Shown: one piece after another, positions 28,604-36,256 of the stretch | Layout: every line of letters starts with the position of its first letter | Numbering within the stretch: the stretch's first letter is position 1 | DNA from: an uncultured Burkholderiaceae bacterium | GTDB lineage: Bacteria; Pseudomonadota; Gammaproteobacteria; Burkholderiales; Burkholderiaceae | NCBI GenBank assembly: GCA_937871985.1 | Contig: CALMPB010000438.1 | Coordinates: forward strand, 1-60,554 | Length of the DNA: 60,554 nucleotides | Direction of reading: 5' to 3' | Made by a program: the position numbers and the translations under genes | The notes under the pieces: model-generated | Seen by the model: only the letters and a program-made list of their open reading frames with translations | Told to the model about the DNA's origin: nothing | The model's database searches: none

Positions 28604-29950
28604 ATGTTTGAAAAAATACTGATAGCAAATCGCGGAGAGATTGCGCTGCGCATCCAGCGCGCCTGCCGCGAGCTTGGCGTCAAGACCGTGGTCGTGCACT
28701 CCGAGGCCGACCGCGAAGCCAAATACGTGCGTCTGGCCGATGAGTCGGTGTGCATCGGGCCGGCGTCGCCGCGCGACAGCTACCTGAGCATGCCCGCGCT
28801 CATCTCGGCGGCCGAGGTGACCGACGCCGAAGCCATCCACCCCGGCTACGGCTTTCTGTCCGAGAACGCCGATTTCGCCGACCGCGTGGAAAAAAGCGGC
28901 TTCGTATTCATCGGCCCGCGTCCCGAAACCATACGCACCATGGGCGACAAGGTTTGCGCCAAAAAAGCCATGATCGAGGCCGGCGTGCCGGTCGTGCCGG
29001 GCTCCGACGGCGCCTTGCCCGACGATCCCGAGGAAATCCTGCGCATGGGCCGCGAAGTGGGCTACCCGGTCATCATCAAGGCGGCCGGCGGCGGCGGCGG
29101 CCGGGGCATGCGCGTGGTCTACACCGAGGCGGCGCTGATCACCGCTGTCGCCATGACCCGCACCGAGGCCGGCGCCGCGTTCAACAATCCTGAAGTCTAT
29201 ATGGAGAAGTTCCTCGAGAACCCGCGCCATATCGAGATCCAGGTATTGGCCGACGGCGGGCGCAATGCCATCTGGCTGGGCGAACGCGATTGCTCCATGC
29301 AGCGGCGCCACCAGAAAATCATCGAAGAAGCCCCCGCGCCCCATATTCCGCGCCGGCTCATCGAACGCATCGGCGAGCGTTGCGCCGAGGCCTGCCGCAA
29401 AATGGGTTATCGCGGCGCGGGCACTTTCGAGTTCCTGTATGAAAACGGCGAGTTCTTCTTCATCGAAATGAACACCCGCATCCAGGTGGAGCACACGGTC
29501 ACCGAAATGATCACGGGCGTCGACCTGGTCGTGCAGCAGATTCTCATCGCCGCCGGCGAAAAGTTCACCTTGCGCCAGCGCGACGTCCAGATTCGCGGCC
29601 ATGCCGTCGAATGCCGCATCAATGCCGAAGACCCGTTCAAGTTCGTGCCCAGCCCGGGCAAGATCACCAACTGGCACACTCCCGGCGGGCCTGGCGTGCG
29701 CATGGACTCGCATGTGTTCAACGGCTACACCGTGCCGCCCAACTACGATTCCATGATCGCCAAGCTCATCACCTACGGCGACACGCGCGCGCAGGCCATT
29801 GCCCGCATGGAAATCGCCTTGTCGGAAATGGTGGTGGAAGGAATCAACACCAATATTCCCTTGCATCGGGAACTCATGCAGGACGCCCGCTTCGTCGAAG
29901 GCGGCACCAGCATTCATTATCTTGAACAGAAATTGTCGCAGCGCCCGTAG
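28604..29950 (+). CDS. accC: Biotin carboxylase of acetyl-CoA carboxylase
   Basis: ATP-dependent carboxylation of biotin on AccB, first half of malonyl-CoA formation. 448 residues. Motifs: [16 protein letters not shown] (2-17), [15 protein letters not shown] (about 81-95), the ATP-grasp glycine loop [14 protein letters not shown] (about 159-172), [17 protein letters not shown] (about 229-245) and the active-site Arg region [16 protein letters not shown] (about 285-300). accD and accA are not in this window. Confidence 0.99.
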   Translation: MFEKILIANRGEIALRIQRACRELGVKTVVVHSEADREAKYVRLADESVCIGPASPRDSYLSMPALISAAEVTDAEAIHPGYGFLSENADFADRVEKSGFVFIGPRPETIRTMGDKVCAKKAMIEAGVPVVPGSDGALPDDPEEILRMGREVGYPVIIKAAGGGGGRGMRVVYTEAALITAVAMTRTEAGAAFNNPEVYMEKFLENPRHIEIQVLADGGRNAIWLGERDCSMQRRHQKIIEEAPAPHIPRRLIERIGERCAEACRKMGYRGAGTFEFLYENGEFFFIEMNTRIQVEHTVTEMITGVDLVVQQILIAAGEKFTLRQRDVQIRGHAVECRINAEDPFKFVPSPGKITNWHTPGGPGVRMDSHVFNGYTVPPNYDSMIAKLITYGDTRAQAIARMEIALSEMVVEGINTNIPLHRELMQDARFVEGGTSIHYLEQKLSQRP

Positions 29951-30015
29951 GCGCCGGCGGCATCAACATCAGGACGCCGGAGGGCTTGGCTCCCCGGCGT
30001 TCGCTGGAAAACACT

Positions 30016-30939
30016 ATGCGTGAACTCGTGCTTCATTGTCCAGAGGCGCAGGCCGAGGCGCTTTCGGATGCCTTGCTCGAGGCGGGAGTGCTGTCGGTAT
30101 CCGTCGAGGACGCCGAGAGCGACACCGAAACCGAACAGCCCCTGTTCGGCGAACCCGGCACCGAGCCCGAAGTCCAGGCCTGGCGCCATAATCGCGTGGT
30201 GGCCTTGCTGCCCGACGGCGCGGATCCCGAGCAAATACTGGAACAAGTCCGCGTCATGGGCGGGCTGGATTACATGGCCAGCGGCTGGTCCACGCGGGAA
30301 GTGCCCGACGCGGACTGGGTTCGCCTTACCCAGGCTCAGTTCAGGCCCATCCAGATCGGCCAGCGCGTATGGATAGTGCCCAGTTGGCATCGCGACGACC
30401 CGGATGTCCCGGAACCGGGCGCATCGCGGCAAGCGGGCGGACCGGTTCATCTGCAGCTCGATCCGGGCCTGGCTTTCGGAACCGGCAGCCACCCGACCAC
30501 GCATTTATGCCTGGAGTGGCTGGAAGCCAACCTGCGGCCCGGCGAGACCTTGCTGGACTATGGCTGCGGCTCGGGCATCCTGGCCATTGCCGCCAAGATG
30601 CTGGGGGCGGGGCCCACGCTGGCCGTCGATATCGACGAGCAGGCGGTCGTTTCCACCCGCTACAACGCGCAAATCAATCAGGTCGATCTGCAGGCTCTGC
30701 TGCCCGACGAATTGCCCGCCGGCCAGTTGCAACTGGTCGTCGCCAATATTTTGTCCAATCCCTTGAAGGTTCTGGCGCCCATGCTGGCCGGCCGGGTGCA
30801 GGCGGGCGGGCGTCTGGTGCTTTCCGGAGTGCTGGAGCGGCAGGCCGACGAGGTGGCGCAAGCCTATGCCCCATGGCTGAGCATGAGTGTATGGCGGGCC
30901 CGGGAAGGCTGGGTTTGCCTGCATGGGCAGCGAAGCTGA
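30016..30939 (+). CDS. prmA: Ribosomal protein L11 methyltransferase
   Basis: Trimethylates Lys/N-terminal amines of L11 using S-adenosylmethionine. Start at ATG 30016 (MRELVLHCPEAQAEAL), 307 residues, with GGAAA upstream. The N-terminal L11-recognition domain is followed by LDPGLAFGTGSHPTTHLCL (about 149-167), SAM loop LLDYGCGSGILAIAAKMLGA (about 178-197), DIDEQAV and ANILSNPL (catalytic NxxxxP-type region). A small hairpin (29974-30000) lies between accC and prmA. Same operon as accBC by spacing. Confidence 0.96.
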   Translation: MRELVLHCPEAQAEALSDALLEAGVLSVSVEDAESDTETEQPLFGEPGTEPEVQAWRHNRVVALLPDGADPEQILEQVRVMGGLDYMASGWSTREVPDADWVRLTQAQFRPIQIGQRVWIVPSWHRDDPDVPEPGASRQAGGPVHLQLDPGLAFGTGSHPTTHLCLEWLEANLRPGETLLDYGCGSGILAIAAKMLGAGPTLAVDIDEQAVVSTRYNAQINQVDLQALLPDELPAGQLQLVVANILSNPLKVLAPMLAGRVQAGGRLVLSGVLERQADEVAQAYAPWLSMSVWRAREGWVCLHGQRS

Positions 30940-30963
30940 TCATTATCGCCGGCGGATAGCCTT

Positions 30964-32028
30964 ATGGATTTGATGACGAAGTGCCCGCAGTGCGGTACCG
31001 TGTTTCCAGCCAGCCTTAGCGAGCTGCAGCTGCGCAAGGGCTATATCCGCTGCATCGGCTGCGCCAATATCTTCGACGGCTACGAAGCGGTGGTTCCCAA
31101 CGGGCAGGGAGCGGCGGCGCCGCCTGCTTCTTCGCCGCCTTCGCATCAGCCGTCCTTCGTTGAGCCGCCTGCGGCGCCCAGCGTCGTGCGCCAGCGCGCC
31201 GCGGGCGTTCCGGGCGCCTCCGTGCCCCCGGCGCTGCCGGGTATTTTCGCGGACACCCGCCGGCAAGCCGACGAAGAAACCAGGACTGCGGCGTTCGCAC
31301 TGCGGCTGGATGATTTGCCGGCGTCGGCAAGGCGGCCGGAGCCCGGCCTGTATTCTGGCGACGAGGCACGGGAGGGCGGCGTGCCTGAAGCCCAGGGCAT
31401 TTACATCGAACCGCGCGGCACGACCTCCTCGGGGCCGGCCCGCATCGAGCCGGCGGATCGCGCGGCGTTGCACGACGACGATGTCCTGCCGGATTTCCTG
31501 TACGCACGCCAGCAACGGCGCCATGGCTTTGCGCGGGTTTTTTGGAGCGTGCTGGTTTTTGCCGGCCTGGTGCTCCTGCTTGCGCAGCTTGCTTACGTAT
31601 ACCGCACGCAAATTGCCACGAACGCGCCCGTGCTGCGCCCCTTGCTGGAGCAAGCATGCCTGTCGCTGCACTGCAAAGTGGGGTATTCGCGCCGCATCGA
31701 GCATATCTCCATCATGGATTCATCGTTGCAGTCCGCGCCCCGCAACGACCAGCTCAAGCCGGATGAAAGCGCCATGCTGTTGAGAGTGGTCTTGCGCAAC
31801 AGCTATGGCAAGCCGCAGGCATGGCCGACGCTGACACTCGATCTGGTAGACTTTTCCGGCTCCGTCGTGGTTCGGCGCAAGCTTGCGCCAAAAGATTATC
31901 TGCCGCCCGAGGTTCTCGGGCAGCCGTTTGCCGCCAATAGCGAGCGCCAGATCACGGTGCCGCTTACGGTGGCCGGTGTAAAGATCAATGGTTATCAACT
32001 GGGTAAGTTCTACTCTCCTGAAGGATAG
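30964..32028 (+). CDS. MJ0042-type zinc-ribbon, DUF3426-like membrane protein
   Basis: 354-residue protein of unknown function. The N-terminal zinc ribbon TKCPQCGTVFPASLSELQLRKGYIRCIGCANIFDGYE (about 5-41) has two CxxC pairs. A Pro/Ala-rich low-complexity linker (about 47-170) follows, then one membrane helix (FWSVLVFAGLVLLLAQLAYVY, about 193-213). The C-terminal domain resembles DUF3426 (LEQACLSLHCKVGYSRRIEHISI ... ILRNSYGKPQAWPTLTLDL-like). Topology implies a cytoplasmic ribbon and periplasmic C-terminus. It follows prmA by 24 bp, a common betaproteobacterial pair. Confidence 0.88.
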   Translation: MDLMTKCPQCGTVFPASLSELQLRKGYIRCIGCANIFDGYEAVVPNGQGAAAPPASSPPSHQPSFVEPPAAPSVVRQRAAGVPGASVPPALPGIFADTRRQADEETRTAAFALRLDDLPASARRPEPGLYSGDEAREGGVPEAQGIYIEPRGTTSSGPARIEPADRAALHDDDVLPDFLYARQQRRHGFARVFWSVLVFAGLVLLLAQLAYVYRTQIATNAPVLRPLLEQACLSLHCKVGYSRRIEHISIMDSSLQSAPRNDQLKPDESAMLLRVVLRNSYGKPQAWPTLTLDLVDFSGSVVVRRKLAPKDYLPPEVLGQPFAANSERQITVPLTVAGVKINGYQLGKFYSPEG

Positions 32029-32030
32029 AT

Positions 32031-32972
32031 ATGTCTGAGAAAGTACTGGTGTGCGGGTCGGTGGCGTTCGATACCATCGCTGTCTTTGAAGGGCACTTCA
32101 AAGATCACATATTGGCCGACAGCATACAGTCGTTGAGCGTGTCGTTTTTCGTGCCGTCGATGCGCAAGGAGTTCGGCGGCTGCGCTGGGAACATCGCCTA
32201 CAACCTGCATTTGCTGGGCGGCGCGCCGGTGCCGGTGGGAACGGTGGGTGCCGATGCCTCAGACTATCTGGCGCACTTCAGGAGTCTGGGCATCGACACC
32301 AGCATGATTCGCGTCATTCCCGACATGTTCACGCCGCAGTGCTTTATTACCACCGACCTGGACAACAACCAGATTGCGTCGTTCCACCCCGGCGCCATGC
32401 TGCGTTCGGCCGAGAACGACCTGAGCGGCACGCAGGCGGCGTGGGCCATTGTGGCGCCCGACGCCAAGGACGGCATGTTCGCGCATGCGCGCCGCCTGAA
32501 GCAGCAAGGCACTCCTTTCATTTTCGATCTGGGCCAGGCCATGCCGCTGTTTTCGGGCGAAGATCTGGAGCAGATGCTGGGCCTGGCCGATATTTTCACC
32601 GCCAACGATTACGAAGCCAGCATTGTGGAGCAACGCACCGGGCGCAGCCTGCAAGAGATTGCCGCCGGCATGAAGGCCGTGGTCGTGACGCGCGGGGCCG
32701 AGGGAGCCACCTTGTACGCCAACGGCGCGCAGACCAGCATCGCCCCCATCAAGGCGGCGTCGGTGGTGGATCCCACCGGCTGCGGCGATGCCCACCGCGC
32801 GGGGCTGTTGTACGGCCTGACCCAGCAGTGGCCGCTGGAGCAGGCATGCCAGTTGGCGAATGTGATGGGGGCCATTAAAATTGCCTCGCGGGGCCCGCAG
32901 AATCACAAGCCTGGCCGTGCCGAAATCAGCGCTTCATTGAAGCAACATTACGGTGTCGAGCTGCCCGCGTAA
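32031..32972 (+). CDS. PfkB-family carbohydrate / nucleoside kinase
   Basis: 313-residue ribokinase-fold kinase, adenosine-kinase-like. N-terminal block VCGSVAFDTIAVFEGHF; the substrate glycine pair in FGGCAGNIAYNLHLLGG (about 46-62); the C-terminal anion hole and catalytic Asp in VVDPTGCGDAHRAGLLYGL (about 244-262), where the more usual GAGD is GCGD. It starts 2 bp after the preceding stop. The sugar or nucleoside substrate is not predictable. Confidence 0.9.
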   Translation: MSEKVLVCGSVAFDTIAVFEGHFKDHILADSIQSLSVSFFVPSMRKEFGGCAGNIAYNLHLLGGAPVPVGTVGADASDYLAHFRSLGIDTSMIRVIPDMFTPQCFITTDLDNNQIASFHPGAMLRSAENDLSGTQAAWAIVAPDAKDGMFAHARRLKQQGTPFIFDLGQAMPLFSGEDLEQMLGLADIFTANDYEASIVEQRTGRSLQEIAAGMKAVVVTRGAEGATLYANGAQTSIAPIKAASVVDPTGCGDAHRAGLLYGLTQQWPLEQACQLANVMGAIKIASRGPQNHKPGRAEISASLKQHYGVELPA

Positions 32973-33003
32973 GCGTCGCAGCCACCTTACAAAGGAATCT
33001 CTC

Positions 33004-33504
33004 ATGACTAAAATTATTGCAGCAGCCGCTGGTTTTCGCTTTCGCCGCTTGATGGCCGTGGCCGCCGCCGCGGGAGCGCTCGCGGCAGTGGCCGGTTGCG
33101 CGAATCCCTCGGCCTCCAGCTCGGTGTATACCTACGGCCAGGCGCAGCAGGAACAAATCGTTCGCACGGGCACGGTGGTGTCGGTACGCCCGGTCACCAT
33201 CCAGAACGACAAATCCAGCGGCGTGGGCATGCTGGCCGGCGGCGCCTTGGGCGGCGTGGTGGGCAACAGCATGGGCGGCGGCTCGGGCAAAGTCATCACC
33301 ACGGTGGGTGGTGCCCTTCTTGGCGGGCTGCTGGGCAATACCGTCGAGAACCAGGTTGGCAAAACCCAAGGCCTGGAAATTACCGTGCGGCTCGATAACG
33401 GCGAAACCCGCGTTGTCGCCCAGGCGGCCGACGTAGGGTTCGCTTCGGGCCAGCGCGTGCGCCTGGTCAGCGGTAACGGCCCCACCCGCGTCGTACCTAT
33501 GTAA
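33004..33504 (+). CDS. Glycine-zipper 2TM-domain lipoprotein (SlyB-like)
   Basis: 166-residue outer-membrane lipoprotein candidate. Start at ATG 33004 behind AAAGGAATC; the signal peptide ends in the lipobox AVAGC (Cys at about residue 32). A glycine-zipper segment (GVGMLAGGALGGVVGNSMGGG ... GGALLGGLLGNTVENQVG, about 76-120) would cross or associate with the membrane, and a beta-rich tail follows. SlyB-type proteins respond to envelope stress; function here is inferred. Confidence 0.9.
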   Translation: MTKIIAAAAGFRFRRLMAVAAAAGALAAVAGCANPSASSSVYTYGQAQQEQIVRTGTVVSVRPVTIQNDKSSGVGMLAGGALGGVVGNSMGGGSGKVITTVGGALLGGLLGNTVENQVGKTQGLEITVRLDNGETRVVAQAADVGFASGQRVRLVSGNGPTRVVPM

Positions 33505-33590
33505 GCCCGCGCAGGCTTGCCGCCGGCCTCGCGGCCAGCGGCCTGGGCCTGGATATGCGGTGCTTTGTGTTTTCCGGGCTCTGTATTGCT

Positions 33591-33642
33591 CTGAAGCGCC
33601 CCTGAAAGCCGGATCGTTGTCCGGTTTTCAGGGGCGCTTCAG
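33591..33642. terminator. Long 23-bp inverted repeat, bidirectional terminator
   Basis: Arms 33591-33613 and 33620-33642 with one G-U mismatch and a 6-nt loop, followed by TTTTA on the plus strand. It sits between the convergent lipoprotein gene and yggT. The stem is unusually long for a terminator. Confidence 0.8.
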
Positions 33643-33685
33643 TTTTAGCTGCTTTTTCTTTTGACGGCCAGTTTTGCCGAGCCGG

Positions 33686-34246
33686 CTACATGCTGATGGA
33701 GTAAATGAAGTTTTCCAGGATCCGTACGACGATCTGGGCCAGTATGAGCAGGACCAGCGGCGAGAAATCCAGACCGCCCAGATTGGGCAGGATCCGGCGG
33801 ATGGGGTCGAGCAGCGGCGCGGTAAGCGTTTGCAGAACCGGCATGATGGGCGCCAAAGGGTTGACCCATGACAGCACGGCCTGGATGAGAGTCATCCATA
33901 GAATAAGGTTGAAAACCCACTTGAGCACGGTAAGGGCGCTGGCCGCGACGGCGGGCAGCAGGACGGTGACGGCAGGCAGCTGCCCGAAGGCGGCCAGCCA
34001 CTCGAGCAGCACGCACACGAAGGCGGTGAGCCAGCATGCCACCAGGCTGGGGTAGTCGATGCGGTTGCTGGCTGGAACGACTTTTCGTATGGGCTGCACC
34101 AGCCAGTTCGTAACGCGTATGACGGCCTGGGAATACGGATTGAAGGGGTGCAGGCGAATCGCATAGGCCCAGGCGCGGATGATCAGTGCAATACCGAAAA
34201 GGGTAAAGACGATCTCGATGATGAGGCTCAATGTGTTGCTAAGCAT
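33686..34246 (-). CDS. YggT-family membrane protein
   Basis: 186 residues from ATG 34246 (MLSNTLSLIIEIVF); an ATG at 34279 would add 11. Two YggT repeats, each with hydrophobic helices around NPYSQAVIRVTNWLVQPIRKVVP and NPLAPIMPVLQTLTAPLLDPIRRILPN, the paired N-P...P-I/L-R motifs of the family. Four membrane helices predicted. YggT proteins take part in cell-division or osmotic-shock related membrane functions in other bacteria; the mechanism is unclear. Convergent with the lipoprotein gene. Confidence 0.92.
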   Translation of the reverse strand: MLSNTLSLIIEIVFTLFGIALIIRAWAYAIRLHPFNPYSQAVIRVTNWLVQPIRKVVPASNRIDYPSLVACWLTAFVCVLLEWLAAFGQLPAVTVLLPAVAASALTVLKWVFNLILWMTLIQAVLSWVNPLAPIMPVLQTLTAPLLDPIRRILPNLGGLDFSPLVLLILAQIVVRILENFIYSISM

Positions 34247-34287
34247 GTTGGTAGGCGTAAAAGAAAAGAGTGCCCCCATTGTCGCAT

Positions 34288-34318
34288 GAAAAAAAAGCCG
34301 CCCGGCTGGGCCGGGCGG
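34288..34318 (-). terminator. Rho-independent terminator of the histone H1-like gene
   Basis: Minus strand: CCGCCCGGC-3 nt-GCCGGGCGG stem (34298-34318) followed by a run of eight or more T. It is 33 bp past the stop. Confidence 0.9.
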
Positions 34319-34351
34319 TGGGGTGATGCTGGATACTACCGATGGCGCCTG

Positions 34352-34906
34352 TTAGGGGCGGCCACCCGTGGGGAAAGGCCACGACGCGGCGGTATTTACC
34401 GTGTTCTTGACTGCCGGCGCTGCGGCTTTGGCCTTTGTGGCCTTGGCGGCTGTCTTGGTGCTGGCTTTTTTGGGCGCTGCCTTTTTAGCCGGCGCCTTTT
34501 TGGCGACTGCCTTTTTCGCTACGGCCTTTTTGGCCGGTGCTTTTTTGGCGGCTGCCTTTTTAGCTGGCGCCTTTTTTGCGACGGCTTTTTTTGCAGCGGC
34601 TTTCTTGGCGGGGGCTTTTTTAGCGACTGCCTTTTTCGCTGCGGCCTTTTTAGCCGGTGCTTTTTTGGCGACTGCCTTTTTAGCGACGGCTTTCTTTGCT
34701 ACGGTTTTTTGGGCGGCTGCTTTTTTGGCAGGCGCTTTTTTAGCGGCTACTTTTTTAGCCGGTGCTTTTTTAGCGACGGCTTTCTTTACTGCTGCTTTTT
34801 TGGCGGGTGCTTTCTTGGCAACTACCTTTTTAGCGGGAGCTGCTTTTTTTGCTGCGGTGGTTTTCTTGGCGGCCGCCTTTTTTGCGGCCTTCTTGGCTGT
34901 AGCCAT
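34352..34906 (-). CDS. bpH1: Histone H1-like lysine/alanine-rich DNA-binding protein
   Basis: 184 residues from ATG 34906 behind a strong AAGGAG site. Almost the whole chain (about 1-150) is built of short K-K-A-x-A / A-P-A-K-K units; only the C-terminus ([31 protein letters not shown]) differs. This composition matches the C-terminal domain of eukaryotic H1 and the Bordetella BpH1 protein, which binds DNA and varies in length between strains. No acidic residues are present in the repeats, so it should bind DNA non-specifically. A separate gene, with its own terminator, next to nrdB. Confidence 0.93.
   Translation of the reverse strand: MATAKKAAKKAAAKKTTAAKKAAPAKKVVAKKAPAKKAAVKKAVAKKAPAKKVAAKKAPAKKAAAQKTVAKKAVAKKAVAKKAPAKKAAAKKAVAKKAPAKKAAAKKAVAKKAPAKKAAAKKAPAKKAVAKKAVAKKAPAKKAAPKKASTKTAAKATKAKAAAPAVKNTVNTAASWPFPTGGRP
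34405..34906 (-). repeat. Tandem repeat tract coding for KKA/APAKK units
   Basis: Imperfect in-frame repeats of about 15-45 bp (GCC-TTT-TT-rich on the plus strand) make up most of the histone-like gene. Such tracts can gain or lose units by slippage or recombination. Confidence 0.85.
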
Positions 34907-35061
34907 CGTAATGCTCCTTGAGAATGAATCGTAGATAACGTCCATCCATTTGATATGGCCCCCATCGAAAGGTGCGACCCATCTCAAATGGCACAAGCGT
35001 GCAAGATGCAAAGCACCTCGCACGCCTAGAGTCTAACTTAAGCGGTTACGGTATCCAAGCA

Positions 35062-36228
35062 TTATTCCCAGCTTAATGCTCCGCCGGTTTGATATTCGAT
35101 GACTCGAGTCTCGAAAAAATTGCGTTCTTTCTTCAAATCGATCATCTCGGCCATCCATGGAAATGGATTTTCTTCTTGCGCAAATTGCGGTTCGATGCCG
35201 ATTTGCTGGCAGCGTCGATTGGCGATAAATCGCAAATACGACTTGAACATCGACGCGTTCAAACCGAGCACGCCGCGCGGCATGGTGTCCTCAGCGTAAG
35301 CATATTCAAGGTCTACAGCCTTTTTGAAGAGATTTTGAATTTCTTCGCGGAAGGCCGGCGTCCACAAATGCGGGTTCTCGAGTTTGATCGTGTTGATGAG
35401 GTCGATGCCGAAATTGCAGTGCATGGATTCGTCGCGAAGAATGTACATGTACTGCTCGGCGGCGCCCGTCATTTTGTTTTGACGGCCCAACGCCAAAATT
35501 TGCGTAAAACCAACATAAAAGAACAAACCTTCCATCAGGCACGCAAAAACGATGAGCGATTTAAGCAGTGTTTGATCGTTTTCGGGCGTACCGGTTTTGA
35601 AATCCGGATCGGCAATGGCATTGATGAAGGGGATCAGGAATTCGTCTTTGGCGCGGATCGAAGGCACTTCGTTGTACGCATTGAAGATTTCCGATTCGTC
35701 CAGATCCAGGCTTTCGACGATGTACTGATAGGCATGGGTGTGGATGGCTTCTTCGAAGGCCTGGCGCAGCAGGAACTGGCGGCACTCGGGCGCCGTGATG
35801 TGGCGGTAGGTGCCCAGCACGATGTTGTTGGCGGCCAGGGAATCGGCCGTGACGAAGAATCCCAGGTTGCGCTTGATGATGCGGCGTTCGTCTTCGGTGA
35901 GCCCGTTGGGGTTTTTCCAGAGGGCGATGTCGCGCGACATGTTGATTTCCTGCGGCATCCAGTGGTTGGCGCAGCCGGCGAGGTATTTTTCCCAGGCCCA
36001 TTTGTATTTGAACGGCACAAGCTGGTTGACGTCGGTCTGGCCGTTGATGATGCGCTTGTCGGCGGCGCGCACGCGCGAGCCCGCGGGCGCGGCCGGGCTG
36101 GCCGCATGTTGAGGCGCGATGGCGGTGTCGGCCTGCGCGCCGGCTGGCGCGCCATGGCTGGCCGGGGCCGCAGCCGGGGGGGCTGCCGATGGCTGGGGTT
36201 GAAGGGGGGTGTCGTCCCAAGTAAGCAT
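35062..36228 (-). CDS. nrdB: Ribonucleoside-diphosphate reductase beta subunit, class Ia
   Basis: Carries the diferric-tyrosyl radical that starts ribonucleotide reduction. All key residues are visible by analogy with E. coli Nrd[11 protein letters not shown] gives Glu, His and the radical Tyr, [12 protein letters not shown] the next Glu, and [10 protein letters not shown] the last Glu and His. 388 residues: a Pro/Ala-rich N-terminal tail of about 50 residues ([16 protein letters not shown]...) precedes the conserved core beginning at [15 protein letters not shown]. It lies 28 bp downstream of nrdA and should share its promoter. Confidence 0.97.
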   Translation of the reverse strand: MLTWDDTPLQPQPSAAPPAAAPASHGAPAGAQADTAIAPQHAASPAAPAGSRVRAADKRIINGQTDVNQLVPFKYKWAWEKYLAGCANHWMPQEINMSRDIALWKNPNGLTEDERRIIKRNLGFFVTADSLAANNIVLGTYRHITAPECRQFLLRQAFEEAIHTHAYQYIVESLDLDESEIFNAYNEVPSIRAKDEFLIPFINAIADPDFKTGTPENDQTLLKSLIVFACLMEGLFFYVGFTQILALGRQNKMTGAAEQYMYILRDESMHCNFGIDLINTIKLENPHLWTPAFREEIQNLFKKAVDLEYAYAEDTMPRGVLGLNASMFKSYLRFIANRRCQQIGIEPQFAQEENPFPWMAEMIDLKKERNFFETRVIEYQTGGALSWE

Positions 36229-36256
36229 GATGTGAACCTTTCCTAATTGTTATGGG

